A stretch of 10,530 bases of DNA, from the NCBI GenBank assembly GCA_021203685.1, contig JAJQAS010000074.1:1-10530 (forward strand), in the 5' to 3' direction. Within the stretch, counting starts at the first letter, position 1; every line of letters begins with the position of its first letter. Below, in pieces: positions 1 through 7,400 of the stretch. This DNA is from Clostridiales bacterium. GTDB taxonomy: Bacteria > Bacillota > Clostridia > Oscillospirales > Oscillospiraceae. The notes beneath the pieces were generated by a model, which saw only the letters and a list, made by a program, of their open reading frames with translations, had not been told where the DNA came from and did no database searches. Made by a program: the position numbers and the translations under genes.

Positions 1-38
1 GGCTGGCTGCCATAACCAAGGGGCAAATATTATAGTAA

Positions 39-191
39 CAGAAAGCGGCCTATGCAGAGTACCGTGAGGCCAGAAAACAGATGCAAGACTATCTTATCGC
101 CCGTAAAAATGTGGAGGCAATTTTAGGCGTGGAGCAGGAACAGGAGGAACAGCGTAAGCAGCAGCGACAACAGCATAACACTGACAGGTAA
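39..191 (+). pseudogene. C-terminal remnant of a mobilization relaxase (MobA-like)
   Basis: The plus-strand frame ending in TAA at 189-191 encodes a charged tail (KAAYAEYREARKQMQDYL near its start, then a Glu/Gln/Arg-rich end). It resembles the coiled C-terminal end of relaxases carried by Firmicutes conjugative and mobilizable elements. A relaxase nicks oriT and leads the transferred strand. No nuclease domain is visible here. The frame is interrupted by an in-frame TAA at 36-38, and the first 38 bases do not read on as relaxase in any frame I could recognise, so the gene is broken or disrupted just inside the left edge. The first in-frame ATG is at 81. The family assignment rests on recalled sequence style of the tail only. 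It could instead be another element-borne coiled-coil protein. Confidence 0.45.
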
Positions 192-200
192 CAGTACCCG

Positions 201-244
201 GTGCGGTGCCACAGCGTTTGTGGTTGCCGCACTGGGGCTTTTTT
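201..244 (+). terminator. Intrinsic terminator after the relaxase tail
   Basis: The hairpin runs from 201 to 232, with GTGCGGTGCCACA pairing imperfectly with TGTGGTTGCCGCAC across a short loop. GGGGC and then six T residues (239-244) follow. It lies 10 bases after the TAA at 189-191 and has the right polarity to end the plus-strand transcript. On the minus strand no T-run follows the hairpin, so it would not stop the convergent polymerase transcript. Confidence 0.6.
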
Positions 245-300
245 ATATTTAACCACTCCGCCACGTTTTGGGAAAATTAAAAAATTTCCCATTCCTCCTG

Positions 301-1542
301 CTACTGATACATCATCGCAGGCATCCGCACCGTGTCCCTCCCATCATCCGGCATCTTCAAATCTCCAAGCAGCGAGGCATAGGTGATGGCTCGCTTCCCG
401 AAGCGGCCACGGATATCCTCCACAGCGTCTTGCAGATTCTCCCGCGTGATGCGCTTCTGCGGGTCATCGAACAGCGTCAGTTGGTCCGGCTGGCACTTTG
501 GCACCAGGTCGATTGCCCGCACACAGATCGCCCGCACCTTCGTCTGGCGGTTGTACCTCGTTTGAAACAGGTGGAATGCGGCGCTTGCGATTTCTGTGGG
601 GAGCTGCGTTTTTACCGGCAGTTTGCACTGAAATTGACTGCCGAACAGGTCATTTCCCCGAATGTACACTTGCACCCCGCTGGCAGAGAGGTCATGCACC
701 CGCAAGCGGTGGCCAACGTCCTGGCTGAGTTCAAAGATGACCTTCCAGACCTCCTCGTCGTTCTCCAGGTCGGCAACACAAGTGATACCGTGACCGACGG
801 ATTTGACCGGCGAAACAAAATCCCGGTGCATGACGCGGGAGGTATCCATTCCCGCTGCATATCTCCACAGGGCCAGCCCGTTCACGCCGAGGAGTCTGCG
901 CAGGAACTCCGGGTCGGTGGCTGCTATGTCGCCAATCGTGTGAATCGCATACTTTTTCAGTTTTTTCTCCGTGGCCCGCCCCACATACAGCAAATTGGAT
1001 GCCGGGAGGGGCCACACTTTTTCCCGGAAGTTCTTCTGGGTGATTTCAGTTACAGCGTCCGGCTTTTTCATATCGCTGCCCAGCTTGGCGAAAATCTTGT
1101 TGAAAGAGACCCCTATTGACACCGTAAGCCCAAGCTCCTCCTTCACCTCTCGGCGTATCCGCTCGGCGGCTTGCCTTCCATCCCCACAAAGCTGCTGGCT
1201 GCCGGTGATGTCCAGCCAACATTCATCCATCCCATACGGTTCCACCAGGTCGGTATAGCGCTCGTAGATGGAGCGGGTCAGCTTGCTGTACTTCAAATAC
1301 TGGTCATACTGGGGAGGTACGACGATGAGGCCGGGGCAGAGCTGCCTTGCCTCCCAGTTCACCATGCCGGTTTTCACGCCGGCCCTCTTTGCCGGTTCTG
1401 ACTTCGCCAGTACGATACCATGCCTGTCCTCCGCGGAGCCGCACACAGCAATCGGCTTTCCGCGCAGCGAAGGGTCAAGCATCACCTCGACGCTGGCATA
1501 AAAACAGTTCAGGTCGCTGTGCAGGATCGTTTTATCTGCCAT
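301..1542 (-). CDS. Y-family translesion DNA polymerase (DinB/UmuC type)
   Basis: Error-prone polymerase that copies past damaged bases. Protein of 413 aa. The N-terminal palm shows HSDLNCFYASVE (residues 8-19), giving the first metal-binding Asp (D10) and an aromatic steric gate (Y15). GMDECWLDIT (about 104-113) gives the second catalytic acidic pair, D106/E107. SLRGKPIAVCGS and HGIVLAKSEPAKRAGVKTGM are finger-region family motifs. A helix-hairpin-helix thumb segment follows (LLYVGRATEKKLKK). Near the C-terminus QLTLF matches the canonical beta-clamp binding pentapeptide, so it probably works at the replication fork. The ATG at 1542 is chosen over an upstream in-frame start at 1596 because AGGGGTGG lies about 10 bases before it and homology begins there. 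It diverges from an XRE/ImmA operon and has its own consensus promoter. Copies like this are common on Firmicutes mobile elements; exact subfamily not assigned. Confidence 0.93.
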   Translation of the reverse strand: MADKTILHSDLNCFYASVEVMLDPSLRGKPIAVCGSAEDRHGIVLAKSEPAKRAGVKTGMVNWEARQLCPGLIVVPPQYDQYLKYSKLTRSIYERYTDLVEPYGMDECWLDITGSQQLCGDGRQAAERIRREVKEELGLTVSIGVSFNKIFAKLGSDMKKPDAVTEITQKNFREKVWPLPASNLLYVGRATEKKLKKYAIHTIGDIAATDPEFLRRLLGVNGLALWRYAAGMDTSRVMHRDFVSPVKSVGHGITCVADLENDEEVWKVIFELSQDVGHRLRVHDLSASGVQVYIRGNDLFGSQFQCKLPVKTQLPTEIASAAFHLFQTRYNRQTKVRAICVRAIDLVPKCQPDQLTLFDDPQKRITRENLQDAVEDIRGRFGKRAITYASLLGDLKMPDDGRDTVRMPAMMYQ

Positions 1543-1557
1543 TTTCCAAGCCACCCC

Positions 1558-1586
1558 TTGACAAAGACGAAAAGTTGAACTACAAT
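1558..1586 (+). promoter_or_regulatory. Sigma-A promoter for the XRE-ImmA operon
   Basis: TTGACA at 1558-1563, exactly 17 bases of spacer, then TACAAT at 1581-1586. This predicts a start near 1593 and a leader of about 92 bases before the XRE ATG at 1685. The -35 box lies only 16 bases upstream of the polymerase start codon (1542), inside that gene's leader. Confidence 0.65.
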
Positions 1587-1614
1587 AATTATGCAATCTA
1601 ATTTCACATCAAAG

Positions 1615-1643
1615 ATTATACGCATTTGAATTGCACTTGTCAA
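1615..1643 (-). promoter_or_regulatory. Perfect consensus promoter for the Y-family polymerase gene
   Basis: Read on the minus strand: TTGACA (1643-1638), 17-base spacer (1637-1621), TATAAT (1620-1615). All twelve positions match the sigma-70/sigma-A consensus. The predicted start is near 1608, giving a leader of about 66 bases. Such a strong promoter in front of a mutagenic polymerase only makes sense if it is normally repressed, presumably by the adjacent XRE protein. Confidence 0.75.
1622..1634. promoter_or_regulatory. Candidate XRE operator in the polymerase promoter
   Basis: GCATTTGAATTGC is a 13-bp near-palindrome (five of six base pairs symmetric about the central G). It fills most of the spacer between -35 and -10 of the minus-strand promoter. 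A second symmetric pair, TGCAC at 1632-1636 and GTGCA at 1653-1657, overlaps its right end. A repressor bound here would block the polymerase promoter and sit downstream of the plus-strand start. The assignment is by position and symmetry only. Confidence 0.4.
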
Positions 1644-1684
1644 GAGAGAACTGTGCATTTACTTTTCACACAGAGGAGGCAGTT

Positions 1685-2107
1685 ATGAAGTTCGGGGAAA
1701 AAATCAGAAAGCTGCGCCGGGAGAAAGATCTGTCGCAGGCAGAGGTGGCGAAGGCCATCGGCGTGTCTTTGCGCACCTATGTCGGCTATGAAAAGGGAGA
1801 CCGCTATCCCAGGCACAGGGAGGTTTATGCGACGCTGGCCCAGTATTTCGACGTAGACCAAAATTATCTGCTGACCGAGGATGAGGAGTTTGTTCTGGAG
1901 GCGGCGGGGCAGTATGGCTCCAGAGGAAAGCGCCAGGCGGAGCAGTTGGTGACGGAGCTGTCTGGCCTGTTCGCCGGCGGCGAGTTGTCCGAGTCGGACA
2001 AAGACGCTGTGATGATCGCTCTGCAAAAAGCCTACTTCGATTGCAAGAAGGACAACAAAAAATACACCCCCAAAAAATATCGCAAGGACGAGGCGCAGTC
2101 CGGTTAA
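1685..2107 (+). CDS. XRE-family (Cro/CI-like) transcriptional repressor, ImmR-like
   Basis: 140-aa DNA-binding protein. The N-terminal HTH_3 domain spans roughly residues 5-62, with the helix-turn-helix at about 16-37 (LSQAEVAKAIGVSLRTYVGY) and the family hallmark YEKGDRYP. The C-terminal half is charged and helical and would serve for dimerisation or as the peptidase target. The ATG at 1685 is preferred to an in-frame upstream ATG (1631) because AGAGGAGG at 1672-1679 precedes it and the HTH domain starts there. It is first in an operon with an ImmA-type metallopeptidase, 47 bases upstream of it. That is the order of the ImmR-ImmA pair, in which the peptidase cleaves or inactivates the repressor. 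The likely target is its own divergent control region with the translesion polymerase (inference). Confidence 0.9.
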   Translation: MKFGEKIRKLRREKDLSQAEVAKAIGVSLRTYVGYEKGDRYPRHREVYATLAQYFDVDQNYLLTEDEEFVLEAAGQYGSRGKRQAEQLVTELSGLFAGGELSESDKDAVMIALQKAYFDCKKDNKKYTPKKYRKDEAQSG

Positions 2108-2154
2108 TGGAACGTTGCTTGTGATACGATAGAGATAGGGGGTGCTATGCTGCT

Positions 2155-2682
2155 ATGGACTCAATCGGTATTTATCAAAGAGCGACTCGCCTTGTCAGAC
2201 AGGCTGGGACCAGGGACGCGGAACAAATCGCCAGAGAAAAGGGCATCAAAATCTATGAGGAGCCAACCTTTGACCGGCTGCTGGGGATGTACACCTTCCG
2301 GTGGAACCACCGCATGATTTTCCTCAATCCACGGATGGACCCCTATTTGCGGCAGATGGTCATTGCTCACGAACTGGGGCATGACTCCGAGCATCGGGAC
2401 CTTGCCAAAGCGTCCTCGGACGGGCTAAAAGAGTTTTCCCTGTTCCGAATGGCCAACAACACAGAATATGTGGCCAATGCCTTCGCCTCTCACATCCTGC
2501 TGGACAACGACGAGGTGTACCGCTACGCCAGGGAAGGGTATGACGTTGTCCAGATCGCGCAGTTGCTCGGCTCCAACATCAATCTGGTGCTGATTAAGAT
2601 GCAGGAGATGAACAAGCTGGGGTATGATTTTAACGTCCCCTACGACCCGGACAGCCGTTTTTTCAGAAAGATACAGGAGTAG
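2155..2682 (+). CDS. ImmA/IrrE-family zinc metallopeptidase
   Basis: 175-aa protein with the zinc-binding HExxH motif AHELGH at residues 71-76 (ligands H72 and H76, catalytic E73). The downstream segment EYVANAFASHILL (104-116) carries the usual third ligand, Glu104, in the E-x-x-A-N-x-F-A pattern. Family members cleave or inactivate XRE-type repressors: ImmA acts on ImmR in ICEBs1, and IrrE/PprI acts on DdrO in Deinococcus after DNA damage. Here it directly follows an XRE gene. The ATG at 2155 has an AGGGGG ribosome site at about 2137-2142; an ATG at 2147 is in another frame. All expected catalytic residues are present, so it should be active. The inducing signal cannot be read from sequence. 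Confidence 0.9.
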   Translation: MDSIGIYQRATRLVRQAGTRDAEQIAREKGIKIYEEPTFDRLLGMYTFRWNHRMIFLNPRMDPYLRQMVIAHELGHDSEHRDLAKASSDGLKEFSLFRMANNTEYVANAFASHILLDNDEVYRYAREGYDVVQIAQLLGSNINLVLIKMQEMNKLGYDFNVPYDPDSRFFRKIQE

Positions 2683-2694
2683 GAGGGATTGTGA

Positions 2695-3012
2695 ATGGAA
2701 ATAACTGCCGAAAATGCAATCAACTACTGGAAGCTGGACAAAGCGTCCCTCCGGTTTTATTATTATGCCTTTATTGACACAGGCGAATATCTGGCAGACC
2801 AGTTGTTTATAAAACACGAGGTCAAGGTGAATTTTGGCAAGGAATTCTGCAAGGAGGGTGCAAACTATCGTGTCATCTTTTGTAGAGTAAAAAAGCAGGA
2901 CGAGAACGAATTTCTGGCAGCACTGGCGGAACTGAACAGGAAAATGCTGTTGCTGGGTCACATAGATTATCCTGCGTTCTGTGCGAACATCAAGAAGGAA
3001 TTGCCCATTTAA
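2695..3012 (+). CDS. Unknown 105-aa protein of the XRE-ImmA operon
   Basis: Not recognised. The ATG at 2695 follows a perfect AGGAGGG site (2681-2687) that overlaps the stop codon region of the peptidase gene (TAG at 2680-2682), so it is translated as part of the same operon. The protein is mixed alpha/beta, with an aromatic N-terminal stretch (LRFYYYAFIDTGEY, about 18-31), a predicted strand around NYRVIFCRVKK, and a C-terminal helix (EFLAALAELNRKMLLLG). It has three cysteines but no paired metal motif, no signal peptide and no membrane segment. Its place between the ImmA gene and the last gene suggests a role in the repair/mutagenesis cassette, perhaps as a polymerase accessory or regulator. 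That is inference from context. Confidence 0.8.
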   Translation: MEITAENAINYWKLDKASLRFYYYAFIDTGEYLADQLFIKHEVKVNFGKEFCKEGANYRVIFCRVKKQDENEFLAALAELNRKMLLLGHIDYPAFCANIKKELPI

Positions 3013-3040
3013 CAGTGGCCAGAGTAGGAGGTGCACCGCT

Positions 3041-3313
3041 ATGAACGATAGTAAGGTCTATGTGGATGTCGTGGTCAGTTTCCGCAAGGACGGCGTCATG
3101 ATCCCCCGGCTTATCATCTGGGAGGACGGACGCCGATATGAGATTGACCGCGTGACAGATATCCGGCAGGCCGCCGCGATGAAGGCTGGCGGTCAGGGAG
3201 ACCGGTACACCATTATGATACATGGGAAGCGGAGTTACCTGTTCTTCGAGCGGAGCAGCTCGCTGGCTGGGAACAACATCGGGCGATGGTTCGTGGAGAG
3301 GAAAGTGGCGTGA
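3041..3313 (+). CDS. Small beta-rich protein linked to the Y-family polymerase (DUF6504-like?)
   Basis: 90-aa protein starting at the ATG at 3041. An in-frame upstream extension to 2981 is rejected because GTAGGAGG (3024-3031) lies 9 bases before 3041 and the extension overlaps the previous gene. Alternating strands are evident: KVYVDVVVSF, PRLIIWEDGRRYEIDRV, DRYTIMIHGKRSYLFFE, RWFVERK. The pattern of a W-(E/R)-x-G-R-x-Y core ending in a W-F-V-E-R strand resembles the small SH3-like proteins (DUF6504 type) often found beside Y-family polymerases or ImuB. I recall similar small proteins near DinB genes in Clostridia but cannot verify it here. It is the last gene of the operon, followed at once by a terminator. 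An accessory role for the polymerase is inferred. Confidence 0.75.
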   Translation: MNDSKVYVDVVVSFRKDGVMIPRLIIWEDGRRYEIDRVTDIRQAAAMKAGGQGDRYTIMIHGKRSYLFFERSSSLAGNNIGRWFVERKVA

Positions 3314-3333
3314 AAGGATTTAAGAAACGCGGA

Positions 3334-3362
3334 AAAGAGTGGGCGAACAGTACCCACTCTTT
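3334..3362. terminator. Bidirectional intrinsic terminator between convergent operons
   Basis: Perfect 10-bp stem AAAGAGTGGG / CCCACTCTTT (3334-3343 with 3353-3362) around a 9-base loop. The plus strand continues into TTATAATTT, and the minus strand leaves the stem as CTCTTTTCC. It lies 20 bases after the plus-strand operon stop and 14 bases after the AbiH stop, so it can end both transcripts. Confidence 0.8.
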
Positions 3363-3376
3363 ATAATTTGAACATC

Positions 3377-4423
3377 TTAGTTTTCAGGAAAGAGAATATT
3401 ACCGAAATTAAATAGTTGCGAATTGAAAGCAACAAAAATACGATTGCATAAGTCATTGTACCTTTGTGTTCCTTTGAAAACACCTGCATAGCCAAGTAAT
3501 GTCTCTCTAACTTCATTCCGCAATCGATACATTTTGGCTGGCAAGAACCCTTGGAGATTGTTTTTATCTTCTACGCAAAAAACAACCATTTTATTGTACG
3601 GATTGATTCCCAGCCAATTAACAAGTTCTTGCCACCACATTTTGTCAGTCATCCCCATAGACATTCCAAATATACAGACAACACGACTATCTTGTAGAAT
3701 TTTCTTTACATGGTCAATTTTTTGCTGTTCAGTGCTTTCAATCATCTTCTGTTTAGTAAACATATTCAGGAAATCTATATCAGCTTTCAAAACATTGTTG
3801 TTTATCTGATCTGAGTCATTAACTCCCAATATCATGTCCGCTTCTAACGTACCGTGAATATGTACCACTGAACCTAGCTTATTATTTACAGTATTTCCAC
3901 CATTTTTATGCGTCCCAATTAACGGATTCACATCTTTTGTTATGTTTACAATCTGATTCAGAGAGTTAGTGTAATTAAAGCAGACAAAATAATACTGAAA
4001 TCTCTCTGCGCTATATTTGGCATATGTCTTTTGAAGTGAATCTTGATTTGCTTCAGGTAAATCTTGGGAAAATATTGTCAAACTCTTGACCATTTCTGCT
4101 GCTATTTCAGCCTCTTTTCCAAGAACAGATATTTGTCGTTGTTGAATCTCCAAATATTCTAACAGTTTCAAATCCAGTTCATCTTTGTCTTCATAGAACT
4201 GATTTATAATATCTTGTGTTATTGTATCCTCTGGAAGCAAACACAATTTTCTTCCTAATTCTGCTTCTAAATCGGCCCATCTCAACTCATCTGCTGTAAG
4301 CCAGCCCCTGATCATATTTCCTTTTGAAGCCTTTTCCACAAAATAAGGATAAAAATCAGAATACCTTGTCTTTAATCCTATGTTGATGTCAAACCCATTG
4401 CCAACGAAAAATGTTATATTCAT
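3377..4423 (-). CDS. AbiH-family abortive-infection (phage defence) protein
   Basis: 348-aa protein with the AbiH family layout. The N-terminal strand and loop FFVGNGFDINIGLKTRYSDF has the GNGFD motif at residues 8-12. CFNYTN follows at about 148-153, then VHIHGTL (187-193), ILGVND (198-203) and IFGMSMGMTDKMWW (251-264). AbiH proteins stop phage multiplication in lactococci and relatives. The GNGFD...FNYT...HGxL pattern has been likened to SIR2-like nucleotide-binding folds; whether this one degrades NAD is unknown. The ATG at 4423 follows TTAGGAGAG by about 12 bases. It lies 35 bases after the restriction gene with no terminator between, so it is probably co-transcribed. It is clearly more AT-rich than both flanks (about 32% GC in 4021-4080 against 57% in 4681-4740, hand count), which points to separate acquisition. 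Confidence 0.85.
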   Translation of the reverse strand: MNITFFVGNGFDINIGLKTRYSDFYPYFVEKASKGNMIRGWLTADELRWADLEAELGRKLCLLPEDTITQDIINQFYEDKDELDLKLLEYLEIQQRQISVLGKEAEIAAEMVKSLTIFSQDLPEANQDSLQKTYAKYSAERFQYYFVCFNYTNSLNQIVNITKDVNPLIGTHKNGGNTVNNKLGSVVHIHGTLEADMILGVNDSDQINNNVLKADIDFLNMFTKQKMIESTEQQKIDHVKKILQDSRVVCIFGMSMGMTDKMWWQELVNWLGINPYNKMVVFCVEDKNNLQGFLPAKMYRLRNEVRETLLGYAGVFKGTQRYNDLCNRIFVAFNSQLFNFGNILFPEN

Positions 4424-4458
4424 CTATGTTATATCTCTCCTAATTTTTCGATTATCGC

Positions 4459-7400
4459 TTACCCGAAACACTGCTCTACCAATTCCTCCAGCCGGTCCTC
4501 CTTGGCCGCTGCTGCGGCGTCCGCCTCAACAAAGTGTGCCGTATTGCCTTCTAGGATTTCGTTCTTCAAGTCTTCATCAAACCCCAAAATGTAATTCGTG
4601 GCAATCAGGTAAATGATTCTGGTCGGGGCCATGCCATAGACCTGCTCCCGCAGGATATGACGAACACGCTCCCCATCGTCCGGGTAGAGTTCCTTCATCC
4701 GTTCGCTGCGGAACAGCCGCTTCACGATCTCCGTGATGTAAAGGCCGGACTTCATATACAGGTCAGCAAAGGTGTTGGTCGGGTCATCGAAGCAGCCGGG
4801 GTTGTTCTCCTCCAGCTCGTCAACCATTTTTTGAACCACCCACTTGGGCGTAAAGATTTGGTTGGTTTTCTGGGGCGGGATGTAGTCGAAAATATCTTCC
4901 TCGTGGGTTTCGTCGAAGTAATCAGCAAGTTCGGTTTTCTTTTTCCAGAATTCCGCAACGGAATCATCAAACACCACCTCGTCAAAGAGGTGTCCTGCGA
5001 AATACTGTGTCTCTCCGGTATCCGGGTCGGTATAATCACCGCCGTCCCGCAGGAAACGGAAGTCGTCCTCCGTAATGCCGGTCACTTCCAGAAACACAGC
5101 ATCCTCAGTGTAATCATCGAAGTTGGCAAGGGTCAAATGCCCGTCGCCGTAGGCCATAATAAAGCTGGGGATGGTGCGGGAGAATCCCCGCAGGTGGTCA
5201 CGCACAGCGTCCTCCATCGTTTTCTTCTCGGACTCAGCCTTGCTCTTTTCCAACTGTTCCACCAACTGTTGCGGTTTTTCCTCCAGCGTCTGTTTGACCG
5301 CATCTTGAATCGCCTGATTGAGCGCGGCCTGCGCATCTTCCATTGCAGACGCAAATGCGGCATCGGCGGCAGCCACCTCCGCATCAGTCTCTGCCTCCCG
5401 GCGTTTCTTGTCATGCTCAGATTTGGCCATGTTGGTCTTTTGGACAAAATCGCCGTGAATCACATCAAACGTCTGCTCGATTTCTTTTCCTACCTGCTGC
5501 TCCAAGCGCTTTTGCTTGCCTTTCTTCACGCCATAGGCATCCGCCGCCTGCGCCGCTGTCTGCTCCACCTGCGTTTTGAGCGTATTCACCATTTTCTTGA
5601 ACCGGTGTGTGGTTTCTTCCACGGTGCCGCTGCTCTCGACCACGGCGGAGACATCCGGCTGAACCGCCTCCGCTGCCTCCTCGTAATACTTGGGGCCAAA
5701 CAAGTCCTGTGTCTGTCCAATGACGATTTCCCTTGGGATCTCAACGTCGCCGTGTTCATTCACCGACACGTCCTCCAAATGGTCGAGGGTATCCTTGTTC
5801 CGCTTCTTTGGCTCCTCGTGAGCCGGGGTCAGCTTCTCCACGATCTCCCGGACGATACCCGGCGCGCCGAACACGTTGCTGATGTTCTGGAACAGGAAAT
5901 TGGACATAAACCCACGCCGCACGACTTCCTGGCTTTTCAGCCGCCGGGGGATGGACAGCACCTGAGCCGCATCCAGTTCCACCATCTTGCCCTCGCTGTC
6001 CTCACCCAGGACGGGGAAGAAGTTCAGCAACCGTTGGACATTCTTTTTCCTGTCGTCGCCGGTGCCGTGGCCCGCCGCCGTGCTGGGAGAGAGATTGTTG
6101 GCGAACTCGTCAAAGATGATCAGCGTCCGGGCCGGGTCAAAGTCAAAGACATAGGCTGTCTCCTTGCGGAGCCGCTGGCCGTTTTTTGTGACAATGCAGG
6201 GATTCTGCGCCCGGAACGCCGCCTGCATATAGGAGGACGGGCTTTGCAGATTGCACAGCATCAGCACCCCGCTCCACTCCGGGATGGTCACGCCGACGGT
6301 GAGCTGCCCCACGCTGAGCGTGATGGTTTTCTCGTGTTCAGCGATGGCCGCTTTTACCCGGTCATAGGACTTCTTGACCTCTGTATCCTCCTCTGATTTC
6401 CCGTCACCGGCGGCAATCACGATTTCATATTCGCGGAACACCGGGTCTGCTTTCAGCAGCTTGGCCAGTGCCTTGACGCTGGCCACCCGATTCAGCAGCC
6501 AGAGGGTGTGAGACAGCTCCTGCCGCAGCTCCGGGGTGGAAAAGGGATACTTCTCCTGCGTCACCAGAGCATGAAGGAACTTTTTGATTTCGTCCTCGTG
6601 AATAAACTTCCCGCTCTCGTTGGTGGCAAAGAACTCGTTCAGGTCAAAGGCATAGTCCACCGTCTCCTCATCGGAGAGGTCAACGCCCCGCTGAATCTGT
6701 TCGTAAATCATATTGGAGAGCTGATAGGTGAACATGGACAGCCGGGGCAGGGCCTCATAGGGATTGTAGTCCTCGCCGCTCCACTGTTCCTTGGCCTCCT
6801 GCTCATCGGCATAGGACCAGTTGAAAATCTGGCTTTCCGCAAACTGCTCGCTGGCCAGCGCCTTGAAGGGCGTCCCGGAGAGGTAGAGGGTGTACTTCCG
6901 GCTGATGTTGCGGAATGCCCGGTCTGTCCGCAGGGTGTCCACGCCCTCCTGGGCCTCGTCCACGATCAGCAGGTCAAAGTCCATGCCATGCTTCGTTTTT
7001 CCGTCCTCATAATACTCTTTCGCCATCCATTTGAGCTTATCATGTGGACCGCCGAAGTAAAGAGAACCTTTCAGCCCCTGTAAGGACTCAAAAGCAATCA
7101 TGCCCTTCTGCTCGTCCTCCTCCAGAGGAAGCATGATGGAATTATATTCGTCCCTGGACATCACGCCGGGCTTGCCTTTCAGGGCGTCGTTCTCGGAGAC
7201 GAAACAGTAGGGACGCTGCCAGCCGATGAATTTGCGGAAATCCTCCGCCCAGGAGTTGGCAATGCTGGGCCGGTTGGTGACGATGAGGACTTTACGCAGT
7301 CCCATCTGGCAGACCAGGTCGTAAGCGGTCAGGGTTTTGCCGAACCGGGGTTTGGCGTTCCAGAGGAACTCTGTGCCGCCGCGCTCAAAGTACGCCTTTG

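Noticed and set aside
270..290. GGGAAA...TTTCCC inverted repeat after the polymerase stop as a terminator
   Set aside because: Only a 6-bp AT-weighted stem with no T-run after it on the minus strand; too weak to call.
89..292. Minus-strand 67-aa frame with AGGAGG next to its ATG
   Set aside because: The AGGAGG is only one base from the ATG, too close to act. The frame runs antisense through the terminator and relaxase tail, and its many cysteines come from reading CAG/CAA-rich codons backwards.
268..1119. 283-aa plus-strand frame opposite the polymerase
   Set aside because: Shadow of the polymerase gene, with no family pattern; the minus-strand protein has all the catalytic motifs.
1543..1684. 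LexA/SOS box
   Set aside because: No GAAC-N4-GTTC or CGAAC-type palindrome is present; the GAAC tracts at 1577 and 1649 have no partner half-site.
4657..6396. 579-aa plus-strand frame opposite the restriction gene
   Set aside because: Antisense shadow in high-GC coding DNA; the His/Leu-rich composition and lack of motifs mark it as non-coding.
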